This document shows positions 35,123 through 46,610 of a stretch of DNA of 64,000 nt, piece by piece; the first letter of the stretch is position 1; each line of letters opens with the position of its first letter. Where the stretch lies: NCBI GenBank assembly GCA_024138025.1, contig JAMXBD010000970.1, forward strand, positions 186,001-250,000, in the 5' to 3' direction. The DNA comes from Combretum micranthum. Lineage: Eukaryota; Streptophyta; Magnoliopsida; Myrtales; Combretaceae. Below the pieces are notes generated by a model. It was not told the DNA's origin, did not search any database, and saw only the letters and a program-made list of their open reading frames with translations. The translations under genes were made by a program, and so were the position numbers.

Positions 35123-35399
35123 TGACAAAATTTGAGTAAATTAGCTAAAATTGCCTTTCTCTTCTTTATTCCTTTCCATTAAATAATGATTTCTGTACAA
35201 CTATTTTTGGTATCTACATATAAACAACTAATACACTAATTTTTTATATATTCTATTCTATGTAAGAACTATATATACAATTAATGCAGTAAATATTGAT
35301 ATATTCTATTCTAAGTAATAATATATACACAGAGTTGGGCCATAATTTATACCATATTTTTTGCCATAATTTCTGCTATAATTTCTGCCGTCGATTCCA
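35123..35399 (-). repeat. 5' LTR of the copia element
   Basis: The LTR begins on the minus strand as TGGAATCGACGG and ends AATTTTGTCA, followed by the primer site. It aligns along its length with 30651-30930. A reading frame from the interrupted RNase H-like gene runs into it from 35400 by chance. Confidence 0.9.
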
Positions 35400-35940
35400 T
35401 TGATAGGAATGGTACCCTTTGATGAGAGAGCATTAACAATTAGTAGACTATCTGATTCTACCTTAACCATTCTCCAACGCTTATGCTTTGCAAGTAGGAG
35501 ACCTTCCTTTATTGGAAGGGCTTCTATAACTTCAACATAGTCACTATTGAGATGAAGGGGTGAAGTTGCCAAAAGATTACCATTTGTGTTTCTGCACACA
35601 ATCCCTATCCCTCCTCTTCCAGTAGATTTATCAAACAATCTATCACAGTTGATTTTGATATGATCATCCGGTGGGGGTCTCCACAGACAAGCTTTATGCC
35701 TTTCATCAACCTTGTGATAGGAATTATCACCGACCATTGCATGACCAGGCAGCGATTTTCTTCTATGAAGTGTTGTTTGGCTTTGATCATCAGTAGAGGC
35801 GGTGTTTTCTGAACCAGTTCTTGTGTCACCATTTTCTTTTTTCAAACTCTTAAAAACTTTCAAATGTTGCAAATCATTCCCCTCTTCCTTTCCTCTAGCT
35901 TGGATAAATTGGCAAATGATCTCAAAAGTTAAAAATGTCT
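35400..35940 (-). pseudogene. LINE-type retrocopy, 5' half: RNase H-like (RVT_3) domain
   Basis: The minus-strand frame is open from about 35940 to the copia junction. An N-terminal polar linker precedes the RVT_3 domain: PPPDDHIKINCDRLF, with the first catalytic Asp in NCD; GGIGIVCRNTNGNLL; EALPIKEGLLLA, with the Glu; and KVESDSLLIVNAL, with the next Asp. The domain is cut at PIN by the TG of the copia LTR and resumes at 30650. Such domains form the C-terminus of plant L1-type LINEs and also occur in host proteins. With the poly(A) tail and target duplications, a 5'-truncated LINE is the best explanation; a retrocopied host mRNA is the alternative. Confidence 0.78.
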
Positions 35941-35972
35941 TATCTTTGACTTTAGTGCAGAATCACACTTAA
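35941..35972 (-). repeat. 5' target-site duplication of the LINE-type insertion
   Basis: This stretch shares TTTGACTTTAGTG and a terminal ACTTAA with 30315-30342. It lies immediately beyond the point where the RVT_3 reading frame begins. The two copies differ by a short indel and a few substitutions. Confidence 0.75.
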
Positions 35973-38900
35973 AACTTATCAAAAGTATGTCTTAAACCCA
36001 CCTCCCTTTAATTTTGATTTTAGTGTATTTCTATTAAATTAAAAATTTAAGTGTCCTTATGATGCCATTTATCAAAGCTTAGAAAGGTTGTTTTCAATAC
36101 TCAAGAATTCAGGATTATCTCCATTCAGGATTATATCCACACCTAATTCAAGTTATTTGCAATTTATCTAAAAAATATTATTGATGGTTTCGTAGGCTAA
36201 AACAAAGAAGAATATGCGGTGCAAAAGACTGGATATTTGCAGATGAAATTTTCTTGCCAGAGCTATTTTTTAATAAAATAAATGTACAAAGTTGTTAAAA
36301 TATAAGCACTCTATTTGAGCAAGCTTTTTCTTTTCTTAGTCTAGATGGTCCATTTCTTTCTTCTACTTAGCATGAAAAGGGTAATGGATTAAACTCTAGC
36401 TGTTGATATAAAATCCAATAGAGAGAGAGAGAGAGTTGCAGCATCATGTCGTCCGAAGGATGCCAAGACTTTCCTGATGAGAATACAAGCATTTGCCTAT
36501 CCTTTCTCTCTTTGTTGAGGATTATATGGAGTCAGACTCAAAGTCCAGAAGCAATACTTCCCCACCACTCCTTAATATGATAGTTTCACAAACTTAATCG
36601 TACATTGCTTTCTTTTTTTAACAGGATAATGGCGGTCCCAACTTTTTTTTTTTTAATTTCTTTTTAATTTTATATACATTTTGAAGACATTGATGCACGT
36701 TGTCGTGGTGTATGATGTTTCTTCGCTTGAAAATGATAGTAAGGAGAAATTTAATGTTCTTAAACCTCTTGACCAAGCTAGTAGCAGTAGACTTGCGCAA
36801 GAAATGAAAGAAAACATCAATTACAGTGGTTTTATAGACAACTTGTCTTCGTGCAACAGTTTTGCCATCCCTCTTGCTTTTAGATGTTATTTACTCTATG
36901 GATAATTACAGTGGAACTCTCATGTTACAAATGTCCCAAGAATTATATTGATGTTCTTTTTACCTGTGGATTTAGCAGTACTGGATCGTAACCTTCCATT
37001 ACCAGATGCACTTCATGCCAATGTCTGTTGCTCAGGTGGGTACTATTATACCGTGTTTATATTGAAATCCAGTTTGGCAACTTCCAGTAGATGTTTTGGT
37101 CCTTGGCCTTTTGTGAAAATGTAGTCTACAAAAACAATACTCTCCCATAAAACCCAACTTTTCATCAATATATGATTGTCAGGGAAATTGATTCTCTTTG
37201 TAACTTCTTGCATATGTATATTAGAACAATCCTGCTACTGGTAAAGAGTGCAAGCGTTATGGTTAAAGTTAACGTAATGATAGAATTGCTGTTATCAAGA
37301 AATGAAATAAAATAGTGATGAGGTTGTTTTTTTTTTATAGAAATAAGGTTTTTTGGGGAAGAAAAATCAATTTTAGCAATAACTGTCATTTATAAGATTA
37401 AGTAATGAATAACAATATATATATTTTATTTCTATAATAGACATCTCTTGTGGAATCACTGTTACAATCAATTAAATATCTTAATAACTTTTTGTGAAGA
37501 ATAAAACTATTGAAACTGATATTATGATGAAATAAATTAGTAAATCCCTGACTAAGGTATAGGAAGCAATGGCAAAACAAATTATATAGAGGAAAGGCTC
37601 TGTGGGTAGAGACAAATAGTGTAATGCAGCCATTGCCTTTTTGTTCCATCACTGATACGGGCCCGTGTACAGCTTCCTTCCAATGAGGATTGCAACGTCA
37701 AAAACGAGAAGCTGCAATCCACTATTGTACGGTTGAAGTTCAGATTCACTGCCATATCGAAATGGCAGTAAAAAAAAACCTGTTAATTGGTGGTCCAGAT
37801 GAGTGGTCCCATCAACTTTGCTTACATTGCGGAACTCTTGAAGGGGTTCGATCTTCAATCATGTTCTTGTGCCATTCCGTGATTCGAAGATATGAGGTAT
37901 TGGTGTTGAGGATTTTTCATGTACTGTTTCTTGTGAAAATTTAATTCAGCTGTTTTGATGGTACCGATGGTGCATATGGAAGTGAAAAATTTGTTCAAAC
38001 GTTATTATCTTGTCACTTGAGGTAATATATAACATTTTGTTAGGTAGAGTTTAGTTTTCAATGTTAACACTGGATAAGGAGAACAATATAAGAAGAAAGG
38101 TACAACATAAAATAAGGAGAACAAGATACTATTTTATACTATTTGTGTGTGTTAAGTATAATATAAGGCTTTTATTTATTTTCTTTTAGGTTTTACATTT
38201 ATCATGCATATATATTAGAGTTAATGGTGATGATGATTTAATGATAATAGTGTGATGATAGTGATGTTGCCAACTAATTGTTAGTGTGGTATTGGTGGTA
38301 GAGATTGCATCGGCAATAAAGATTATAGAGATGGCAGCTGTAGTAGTAGTGGTAGTAATAAAGTTAATAATAAAAATAAAGTAGTACGAGTTGCATTTTA
38401 AAATTTTTTATTCTTATATGTTCGCTCTATCAGATATAAAAGATTAAAATTTTATATTTTGTCTTACTAGTACAAGGTGAATTTTATAAATTACGAAACT
38501 CATTTTGCATATCATTATATAATGAATTTTGTCCAATCCAATATAAAAAGTTGTGCGATTAAATACACTTTGTTGGAATATAAATGGGAAAAAAAGGACG
38601 AGTCGAGAGTACCTCAAATTATCTTGTTGGCCAATATTGTACAAAGCTAAATTGGTCCCCAACAGATTTCTCTCACAGACCATGTAAATTTCCTTATATC
38701 TCCCTAAAAAATCCATATCTTTATCTGAATGTTGCTTTATTTAAATCATTATTACGCTTTTGGCAGTCAAAATTAATAAACCCAATTTAAGGACCATGTA
38801 AGAATTGTCAACGTGTACGCACTGGATGCCAGCGAATCGAGGGTGAATTATATAATCACTGGGAGGGAGCCAAGGTGTGGTGAGGATTATTATTAATATT

Positions 38901-40019
38901 ATCATCCAGTAACTTTGGTTAATGGAGAAACAATGAACATCGATGTGATGGTGACATATCTAGGAATAATTGAAGATATAACTATATGGAGAAGACAAAA
39001 AAAGAAGAGAAAAAAAAGTGTGTATATATATATATATATATATGAAAGAAAACATAATAATAAGCTACTGATGGAGTAATATCTATATAAACAGATCAAT
39101 AGAGGAAATTAGTGACACTGTGTAAGCGTTTAGTCAAAGAAATGTAAGAGTAGCAAGTTTTTCAGAGAGAAAAAAGTATTCTGAAATTAGGGTTTTAATT
39201 GATAGAATAAGAGTTATTCATAATAAAAGATCTAAAATACTGTTTATAGTCTTTCAAAGATAAAAAAAACCTAAATAAAACACGTAAAATATATATTAGT
39301 AGTAAGCTGACACAAAGTTGCCAGCTTTGTATTCCTATACCGATGGCCTAAAGTCAAGATTGATAGTTTTTAAATCAAGGCCGACAGCTTATATCTGGCT
39401 TACGCGTGCTGTCTTTCACTCCTTCTTTGATACTTCCTTTTTGCTTAAGTACGCGTCTGTGACCTTGTCCGCAACAATTAGGCTTGCGTATTACTATGAA
39501 AATTAGGCTTTGTCGCTGTAGAAGTTTGATCGAGATGTTGTCCCTGATGATGTTATTCTAATAATATCCTATTTGACACTTGGGCAAAATATTGAGTTCA
39601 AAAATTGTCATTTAACTCTCAATTTGATTAGTTTCACATAAATGATAAATCTCGATATGGAAATAAACAGAACTCAAAGTGAAAGAAATATTTTGGAAGG
39701 GACCGAAAAAAAAAAAAAAAAAAAAGACAAGCGTGATAAATTTTATAACTGTGTCGAAGGGCTAGGGCTATTAAACTTTATGCAACTTGCAAGGGTAGTT
39801 AATTATTTAAATTATTGGCTGGACTAAAAAGGAAAAAAAAAAAGAAAAATTATTCTTGAATTAGAATGGTTTTTAACGATTTGGGTTAGTGTTAATGAGT
39901 TTAAAAATAGGGTTTCTGAAAATGAGTTGGCTTAGTTTTAATCTTTTGCTGGCTGAAGTATTAACAGCAAGTGGTTACGAACTCGGGCCACTTTAAAGAC
40001 TGCATTTTAGATATAGGTA
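35973..40019. other. Anonymous intergenic region
   Basis: No gene was recognised. A (GA)n run at 36421-36435 precedes a 46-codon frame starting at 36450 (MSSEGCQDFPDEN) that could be a lost first exon, but nothing downstream supports it. Open stretches at 36681-36905 and 37690-37944 have no known motif. A (TA)n tract lies at 39020-39042 and an A run at 39707-39725. The rest is AT-rich DNA. Confidence 0.4.
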
Positions 40020-40550
40020 CAGTTTGGTTTTAATTTAGAAATCGAACCAAAACTATCACCCGTGGTTCTAGAACAAAAACAAACCAGTTTATCGATTCCA
40101 AAACCGGCTATGGATCTACTGGTTTCATGGTTCTTAGGCAGTTTTTTGACTATATAATTAGCAATATTTAAATTATTACATATAAATAGTAAAATTTATT
40201 GCTTATTCACAATATTTAATATGTTATTATCAACAACACAAATAAACATAATTTAAAATCATACTAATTAGATTTAAATAAACTTCTCCTAAAAGCAAAA
40301 TTCATTTTCTTAATGATGTGAAATTAATTTTTGTATTATAATTTTTTTTTTATCTTTTAGAGTATTTGCAATATTATATTACTAGTACAATTGATATTGT
40401 ATGTGTTTGTATACAAATATAATATACATTCTAAACAGATTTAAAAAAATTGGTTAAATAATTTAATACTTTTAGATTGAATAATTATTTTGAGTTTAAA
40501 ATTTATTTTATTAAAAACTAAATTTTCATTTACTTATTTATTTTTATTAA
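40020..40550. mobile_element. Partial copy of the 21593-22441 hAT element family
   Basis: The AT-rich core matches that of the 849-bp element, for example CACAATATTTAATATGTTATTATCAACAACACAA versus the same order at 21917-21955 (only landmarks compared, not aligned base by base). The left arm keeps GGTTT and CCAAAACC words (40025-40140). The GC-rich right arm and right terminus are missing, so this is a truncated, immobile remnant. No target duplication was found. Confidence 0.65.
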
Positions 40551-40603
40551 AAAAAAAGATGTACCATTACTCCAAAAAATACCAAAGAATCAAGTTGGAA
40601 TGT

Positions 40604-40641
40604 CTCTCTCTCTCTCTACACACACACACACACACACACAC
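40604..40641 (+). repeat. (TC)n(AC)n microsatellite
   Basis: A TC run passes into an AC run, similar in form to the one at 7513-7550. It abuts the end of the inverted LTR-like repeat that starts at 40642. Confidence 0.95.
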
Positions 40642-41365
40642 GGGGTTACTATCGCCAGTCAATCACATGCAATAAGCACGCTAATCAACCGAAGAGGAAT
40701 TTTGCGTTGATAACATGTGTATAGATATCATAGAGAGAGGCATCAGAGGAGGAATAAGCAAACCCAATTTCTTAAGCCCATGAGTGTGACAAAAAATCAA
40801 ATCAAGCAGCTTGATCATTTTTAACTCATTCTTCACAGAATAGATACTTCGATCTTTTATAATGATATTTCAGTAGAGTTTCCGCATTACTTTTAATCTT
40901 AGCAATACATAAAATGATCCAAATGAGAAGAGAAGCTTTCTATTTATAGATATTAGAAGCTGATACTAGCATTTTGATGATTTCTAAGGATCTAATAACT
41001 GAGATTATAGACTTTTTTCTTTAGTAATGAGTTGGGCTTAGGCTTGAATAGAGCTTAAGGACTTTTATAATGTAAAAAAGTTCATTAATCTTTTAAAACA
41101 ACCCATTTTTTTAATAGAAGAGGACTTAAGGTTTATTTTAGCTTACATAAATCCTATTTTAGTCAAATGAAGTCCAAATTAGCCTGGAAAGATTTTTTAG
41201 GTTCACTTTTCACGCGAGAAAAACACATAAAGCCGAGAGCAGAATAAACTGTGCAATAATTCTTGTTTGAGTATCAAGTCAATCATCCTATGATATCCCT
41301 TTAGTGTATTCAGTCTTCTAAACCTTACACTAGGTTAAAGCTCAATTATCAAATAACCTCTACAT
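40642..41365 (-). repeat. LTR-like repeat family A, copy 3 (inverted)
   Basis: The reverse complement follows the same order as 52865-53808: GGCTTCATTTGACTAAA-like block near 41165, a GGGATATCATAGG block near 41300, GCCTCTCTCTA near 40735 and a final TGATTGAC...ACCCC near 40645. A middle portion containing the TATAAATAA box of the other copies is shorter here. Three copies in one window identify a dispersed repeat, probably LTRs. Confidence 0.7.
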
Positions 41366-42228
41366 ATATATATATTAAATTATTATGTATTTATATTTTG
41401 CACAAAAGAGTCTAGATCATTTGTACTTTGATGATACCTTTCAAGTATGTATGAAAAAGTTTGGATCTTTTGAAGAAAGGCTTGACCTTTCCTTATGGAA
41501 AGGTCTTAGTTCTTGTAAATATGGAAAGAGTCCATGACATTTGCGAAAATTCTAAACCTCTTCTTAACCAATATCATTACGTATTGTAGGGTACACGAAG
41601 ATCTTAACTCCTAAGTATTTGTAGAAAGTCGAACTTTTTGTGTATTATAGCTTGTGAAGTTTATTATACACAGGTTGAAGAATGGAAATTAAGACCAACA
41701 TGCAAATTCTTCGAAGGCTATGAATATAAGTTTTGAGAGTTATGAAGAATAATTTTTTAGCTTTCATTTTCCAGAATACATGAGAAATTAACTTTTTTCA
41801 TTGTATTTGTCATTTGTTTATAAATTGGCTTCATATTGAGTGAGAAGAAGCATAGTGTTTAGTGAGTTTAAGTTTGCAAATTCATAAAATTACTTCATTC
41901 GAATTTCTTGAGTGTAATATTTTGTATAGCTTATTAAGTATTGTTTATTTAATGATTAAAGAAAATATTGCGACATCCATGGTAGGAGGCGGTTGATTTC
42001 TCTAGAAGTAAGGGGTAGTCTATTGCTAGTAAATTACAATTTAATTAAATCGAAATTTTTGTTAAAATTCAACCCACCCCTAAGCTTTAGGTTGATATTT
42101 TCATAAGGCTATTCATGCCCTTTCATTTTTTCATTCGCGCTAGCCAATTCCATATAAGTGTGGCACATGCTTATGCGCCTACTATACCTCCTACTCTTTT
42201 CACATTTTTTTGTTCCATTATGAAAGAA
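41366..42228. other. Unassigned stretch
   Basis: No gene was recognised. The tail near 42060-42080 (TTCAACCCACCCCTAAGC) resembles the TTCACCCCCCCT end of some copia LTRs, so parts may be LTR sequence, but no boundary can be supported. Confidence 0.3.
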
Positions 42229-42320
42229 GAGGGAGGGGGGGGGGGGCGGGGCGGTGGGGGTTGGGGGGGGGGGGTGGGGGGGGGTGGGGCGGGGGTGGGG
42301 TTTGGAAGGGGGGGTGGTGG
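42229..42320 (+). repeat. G-rich tract with many long G runs
   Basis: About 90 bp consist almost only of G with scattered T and C, including runs of eight or more G. At least eight separate runs of four or more G occur, ample for G-quadruplex formation. Open frames across it (poly-glycine, or poly-proline on the other strand) are compositional artefacts. Confidence 0.95.
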
Positions 42321-42639
42321 TTAGGTGTTGGGTGTGATTTGGTTCAAATCTAGGATCTCTCACTTGAAAGATCAAGAGATGTCTCAAGGCTACGATGCTA
42401 TTGGGTACTCTTTCTATGTTTATAGAATAGTCTAAGTTCACTTGCTTTTCGTAATCTCATCAAAGTCTTTTCTTTTCTCTTTTTTTTTTCTTTCTAGAAG
42501 AATTAAATCACAAGGAAGGTATCTAAAACACGATTATATATGTCTTATAATATATATATATATTGGCTAGCAATACCATATGTTTATTGAATCGAGAAAA
42601 TAAAATCATGTTCAAATAGGACATAAAATGACACGACTC

Positions 42640-43090
42640 CAACTGCTCTGATGTGATATCCTCAACGTTTCTTGAAATAAAAATTGGATCTTTATCTTTT
42701 AAGGTTTTCTATTGATAGGAAATTGCAAGATAAAATGGATATGGATGAAATCGTCGCTCAGTAGATTCCATGAACAACAATAACAAACTGGTTTGTGAAT
42801 AAATTATAGATAGATAGGATTCACGATCTACAAAACACTCACGACGTCAAATGAATCAATAGATTCAAATAACAGAGTTCGCCACAATTCTATATCACAC
42901 AAGAATTGATACGAACAAAGATTAAAGAGGAAATTTAAACTCAATAATCAAAACCACCTAAGGGTTTTTAAAACACTTTGTTAAGAGTACTCACAAGGAG
43001 AAATTTAACATTAAAAACTTATTTTTATTACAAGCCAATGAGCCATATATAAATATAAGCTCATAAGGAAAATTAAAAGACAAAAAAAAA
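42640..43090 (-). repeat. Possible minus-strand LTR end with primer-like site
   Basis: On the minus strand an AT-rich block with ATTGTGGCGAAC and AAAGATCCAATTTTT words ends near GAGGATATCACATCAGAGCAG. The final part resembles the TGGTATCAGAGC primer site but has extra bases. No gag or second LTR supports it. Confidence 0.25.
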
Positions 43091-43476
43091 AAACCTAATA
43101 AAAAAAATCCTTAAGAACATATTAAATATCCCTAAAAATATAAAAATAAAAACATATAAAAGAAACATAAGTTTGAAGCTTAAAAGTCACGCTATTCATC
43201 TCTATTTTCAATTAAATCCATTTACTAATTCACTTATGTTAAATCATCTAATTATATTTTATAATTTACAAAATTCAATTAACTAAACCATCTAAATTCA
43301 ATTATTAAGTTATTTTTACAACTAAGATTCAAAACTGCCTTTATTTTCATAGTATTTAATTACCATATTTTTAATTTAGGTCGGTAAAATTCGGGGTATT
43401 TCGGTTTTAGCACATAGTTGTATAACTTCTTTTTCAAAACAAAAATTACTCCCTCCTTGTTGTTTACATTTATAAC

Positions 43477-44308
43477 TAGGGATGGGCACGAATCAGTTTG
43501 ATTTTTTTCTTGTCTCAAATCAGTCATTTGAATAACTATTTGGTACGGTTTGCATTAACGGATTAAAGGAAAATTATACTATCATTGTCTAAAGGCAAAT
43601 ACCACACATCTTCAATTCATAGCATAAGGTACAAGAGTTCACAACTAAACAACAATTTTTACTTTCAATCGCATGAAGCACTTAAATTATTTTAATAATT
43701 TAAAGCTTATAGTTTTTGACATATTGATAGCAATTTTCTCTTAAATTTATAGTCTTTCATAATGCCGGACTCCATATCATGAATCTTAAGGATAAAATAT
43801 CATGAAAATGTTACAAATTTTCCAATAAATCTGAATAAGTAAAAAAAAAAAGAAAAAAATAAAGATAAATGTCGGATAAAGATTCATCACCTCAAGAGTG
43901 GTATGAGTCGTTAGTATTTTAGTTGGGGATTGAGATAGAGAGAACATTGAAAAGCAAATATAATCAGGAGAAAAGAAGGATGAAATCTATAAATGGACAA
44001 ATTGAATAATTGAGAGATGATTAGAAAAGTAGAAATAATAGGAATTAGGATTAGGATTATATCATTTAGGTTGAGATCAATTTTTTCCCTCATAGCTTTT
44101 AGTCAAAAAATTTTTAAGTTTTTTTTTTTTTTTCCTCAAAATGGTTTGATTCATATCAAATGATGTTGTTTGGATTATTCACTGAATTGAACCATAATTC
44201 ATTTGGGAATTTTCGATCCAAACCGTTAGAAAAAAAAAACTGCAATTTTGGTTTGGTTTGATTCATTTATGGTTTGATTTGGTTCGATTGGTTTTTTTAT
44301 CCACCCTA
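43477..44308. mobile_element. hAT-type non-autonomous element, 832 bp, with perfect target duplication
   Basis: The element is flanked by a perfect 8-bp repeat, TTTATAAC, at 43469-43476 and 44309-44316. The left end is TAGGGATGGGCAC and the reverse complement of the right end is TAGGGTGGATAAA, an imperfect inverted repeat. Subterminal arms carry TTTGATT, GGTTTGATTTGG and CGAACC-type words in both orientations. The AT-rich interior, including A and T runs at 43840 and 44120, has no transposase sequence. It is thus a MITE-like hAT derivative of the style seen at 20175. Confidence 0.9.
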
Positions 44309-44877
44309 TTTATAACTCTTTTTTGAAATGATAACTAGCTTCTTATCATTTTACTTTTAAAAAAATTCATTCAATCTAAAATAAGAAAATAATAATATTT
44401 TAATATTTTATGGCATTGAATCCAAAATCTCAAAGATTTTTTTTACTATAAAAAATTAATATTTTATACTAAAATATCTAGGAATTTTTCATGGATATTA
44501 TTATGTGTAGCATCTGCTAGTATACATATATATATATATATTTTAATGTAGTATTTAAAATCTTAATGTATTGAAAAACTTTATTAGTAAACTTTATATA
44601 ATTTTTTCAAAAAAATCTTTACTCGTTAAAATTTTTTTCTATAAATATAGTCTAAAAGTATTTGCGTGTTTAAAGAGTTTTATTTAATTTTAAGACTAGC
44701 ATATTAAAATGTATGGTATTAAGGGTTGAATTAATGAGATTCAAAGCTTGAATCTAATATGTACGAGATCAACAAATATATCGAAGTAAATTTCATTACA
44801 TGGGACACAAGGGATTTCTGCAATTTATCAATTTTCTCCCTTTTTATCTGTCCAATACTCAATGCTTTTATTTAGAT

Positions 44878-45061
44878 ATCTATCAAGAAAATGTCAAATA
44901 CATCCACATTTGAAGTATTCATTACAATTCCCGCATATTGGATGGAATAACAAACATTCCTAAATATTGGTTTGAGTGCATAATCTGGTGAATTTGCCAT
45001 GTTCAATATGCACTGCGTAGTTGTCCACTCTTCAAGACCACCTATTCTTCCTAAGTTCGCT
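44878..45061 (-). other. Coding-like fragment, unidentified
   Basis: The minus strand is open for about 60 codons and has balanced, protein-like composition (for example NLGRIGGLEEWTT and SPDYALKPIFRNVCYS), unlike its AT-rich surroundings. A TAA closes it at the low-coordinate side. I do not recognise the family. It may be an exon or pseudogene fragment; chance cannot be excluded. Confidence 0.3.
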
Positions 45062-45337
45062 TGATGGCACTAGGAGGATATAGAGTTCCAATGGCAGCTT
45101 TTAGACTCTATTCCATATGGCAACTGATGCAAAAGAGGAGCTAGAGGCTCTAAAATTTGCCCCCCATTTCCTTGTTGTGAGGATATAATGGGAAAATAAA
45201 TCATAAAAAAGACTATAAAGACTAAAGCGATTTTTGGGATTTGGGTTTTAATAAATGGTTTAAGGTGTAAAAGTTATAAATAGGTAAAATCACATTTTAA
45301 AAATATAAAAGATAAATGACACCAAATGAATAATAAT

Positions 45338-45780
45338 TTAGAGTGAATGCTTGTAGTTTTCCATGATATTAAACTTTTTTTTTTTTATATTTAAATTGGG
45401 CGTACATAAATCCTCTACTGTGAGTTTATCCACAATGGAAGTCCCATCCGAGCCAATAGTTGGTGGATAGTGTGTGCTAACTTCAGAAATCTTGAAGACA
45501 TACATGTACATCCACGTGGTTTTGATCTGATGGGAATTGCAAATTCTGACGAGATAATTAAGGAAAGCGCCTTTATCCACATGCACTTTGTACGCTTTAA
45601 TGGTACCATTTGACTGGCCAAAAAAAAAAAAAAAAATGGTGCCATTTGAGTTTGACTAGGAGGTTGCAGTGGATGGACCTCGTTTTCTCTCCAATCGAAA
45701 CCTAAGCCATAATGACCACAACATGTGGCATTGTTGCGCCCTGTCAAAGTGGACACCAGATTCTTGTCTTCTGATCCCAT
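45338..45780 (-). pseudogene. Coding-like region interrupted by a poly(A) insertion, unidentified
   Basis: Two overlapping minus-strand frames read plausible protein, for example YGLGFDWRENEVHPL at about 45680-45720 and KISEVSTHYPPTIGSDGTS at about 45430-45490. Between them lies a short poly(A)-containing insertion with direct repeats (45599-45649). No family was recognised and the two halves are in different frames, so this is at most a broken gene fragment. The segment is less AT-rich than its surroundings. Confidence 0.3.
45599..45649 (+). repeat. Minimal poly(A) retro-insertion with 15-bp target duplication
   Basis: The direct repeats AATGGTACCATTTGA (45599-45613) and AATGGTGCCATTTGA (45635-45649) differ at one base. 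Between them are only CTGGCC and a run of about 17 A, part of which belongs to the second repeat. A long direct repeat ending in a poly(A) run is the signature of target-primed reverse transcription by LINE machinery. Here the inserted RNA would be almost wholly lost by 5' truncation. Confidence 0.6.
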
Positions 45781-46610
45781 TATTTTATGTTGTCCTATGA
45801 TGCATCACGATATGAATTGCTTCAAAAAGGCTATTGCAAAGAGATTCCATGATGCATGAGATTTTTCAAAAGCATCCGGAGCTGCAGCATGAATCTTTGA
45901 TGCGTCCTTCCTATGAAAAGTACTAGATGCGTGTGTAGCCTAGGTAGAACCTTGTCATGTACGTATGTATATTTATCCAAATTATATTTACTTTAATTTA
46001 TTACTTTAAAATGATCACAGCAAATATATTAATAATAATGTTTTTTATTAATATAGGGCAAACACTATCATGGATTGTTTTTTAAAAAAAAAATTATAAT
46101 TTTATATGACTATTGGTTGGATTTTCATGAGAAATAATATAATATTTAAAATGAATCATAATCTTTCAAGATATAAGTGCAAAGCATTATAATTATTATA
46201 GAAGGATATTTTGGTAATTGAAGTTTTAGCCCATTTAATACCATGGATCAATCTTTCGGGCTAGTGATGGAGTTTAGAAGATTGGGTTCGAAAAAGGAAT
46301 GCCATAAGAATATCTGACTTAGCAGATTCGAAACTGGAATCACTGGACCTATTTATTCCAATCTTGGCCTTACTTGATTTTCTTATGCGTGAAAAATAGA
46401 GTCTGAAAATATCTTTTTGGGCTTCATTTGACTAAAATAGGGTTTATATGTATTACAGTAAGTCTTAAACCCTTTCATGTAAAAAAATGAGATATTTAAA
46501 AGAATAATAGACTTTTTTATATTATAAAAGCCCTCACATCCTTTTTAAGCCCATTTCCAAGTGCAACCCACTGCTAAAGAAAAGAATGTTTTAACATCAG
46601 TCGTTGGATC

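Larger units (their letters stand above)
30651..35399 (-). mobile_element. Ty1/copia retrotransposon with both LTRs, nested in a LINE-type retrocopy
   Basis: Two related sequences of about 277-280 bp bound the element: 30651-30930 and 35123-35399. On the minus strand the 5' LTR is followed at once by TGGTATTGGAGC, a decayed initiator-methionine tRNA primer site, and the 3' LTR is preceded by GAAGGGGGA. Between them are gag, integrase, RT and RNase H remnants in the copia order (integrase before RT). All coding parts carry stops and frameshifts, and the LTRs have diverged visibly, so the insertion is old. Flanking 5-bp sequences agree at only three positions, so the target duplication is decayed or the ends are slightly off. 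Confidence 0.92.

Noticed and set aside
35123..35399. C-terminal extension of the RVT_3 protein (repeats of N-Y-G)
   Set aside because: The frame simply runs into the copia LTR; the true continuation of the domain lies at 30650 and below.
42109..42441. Poly-glycine or poly-proline open frames
   Set aside because: They are artefacts of the G-rich low-complexity tract.
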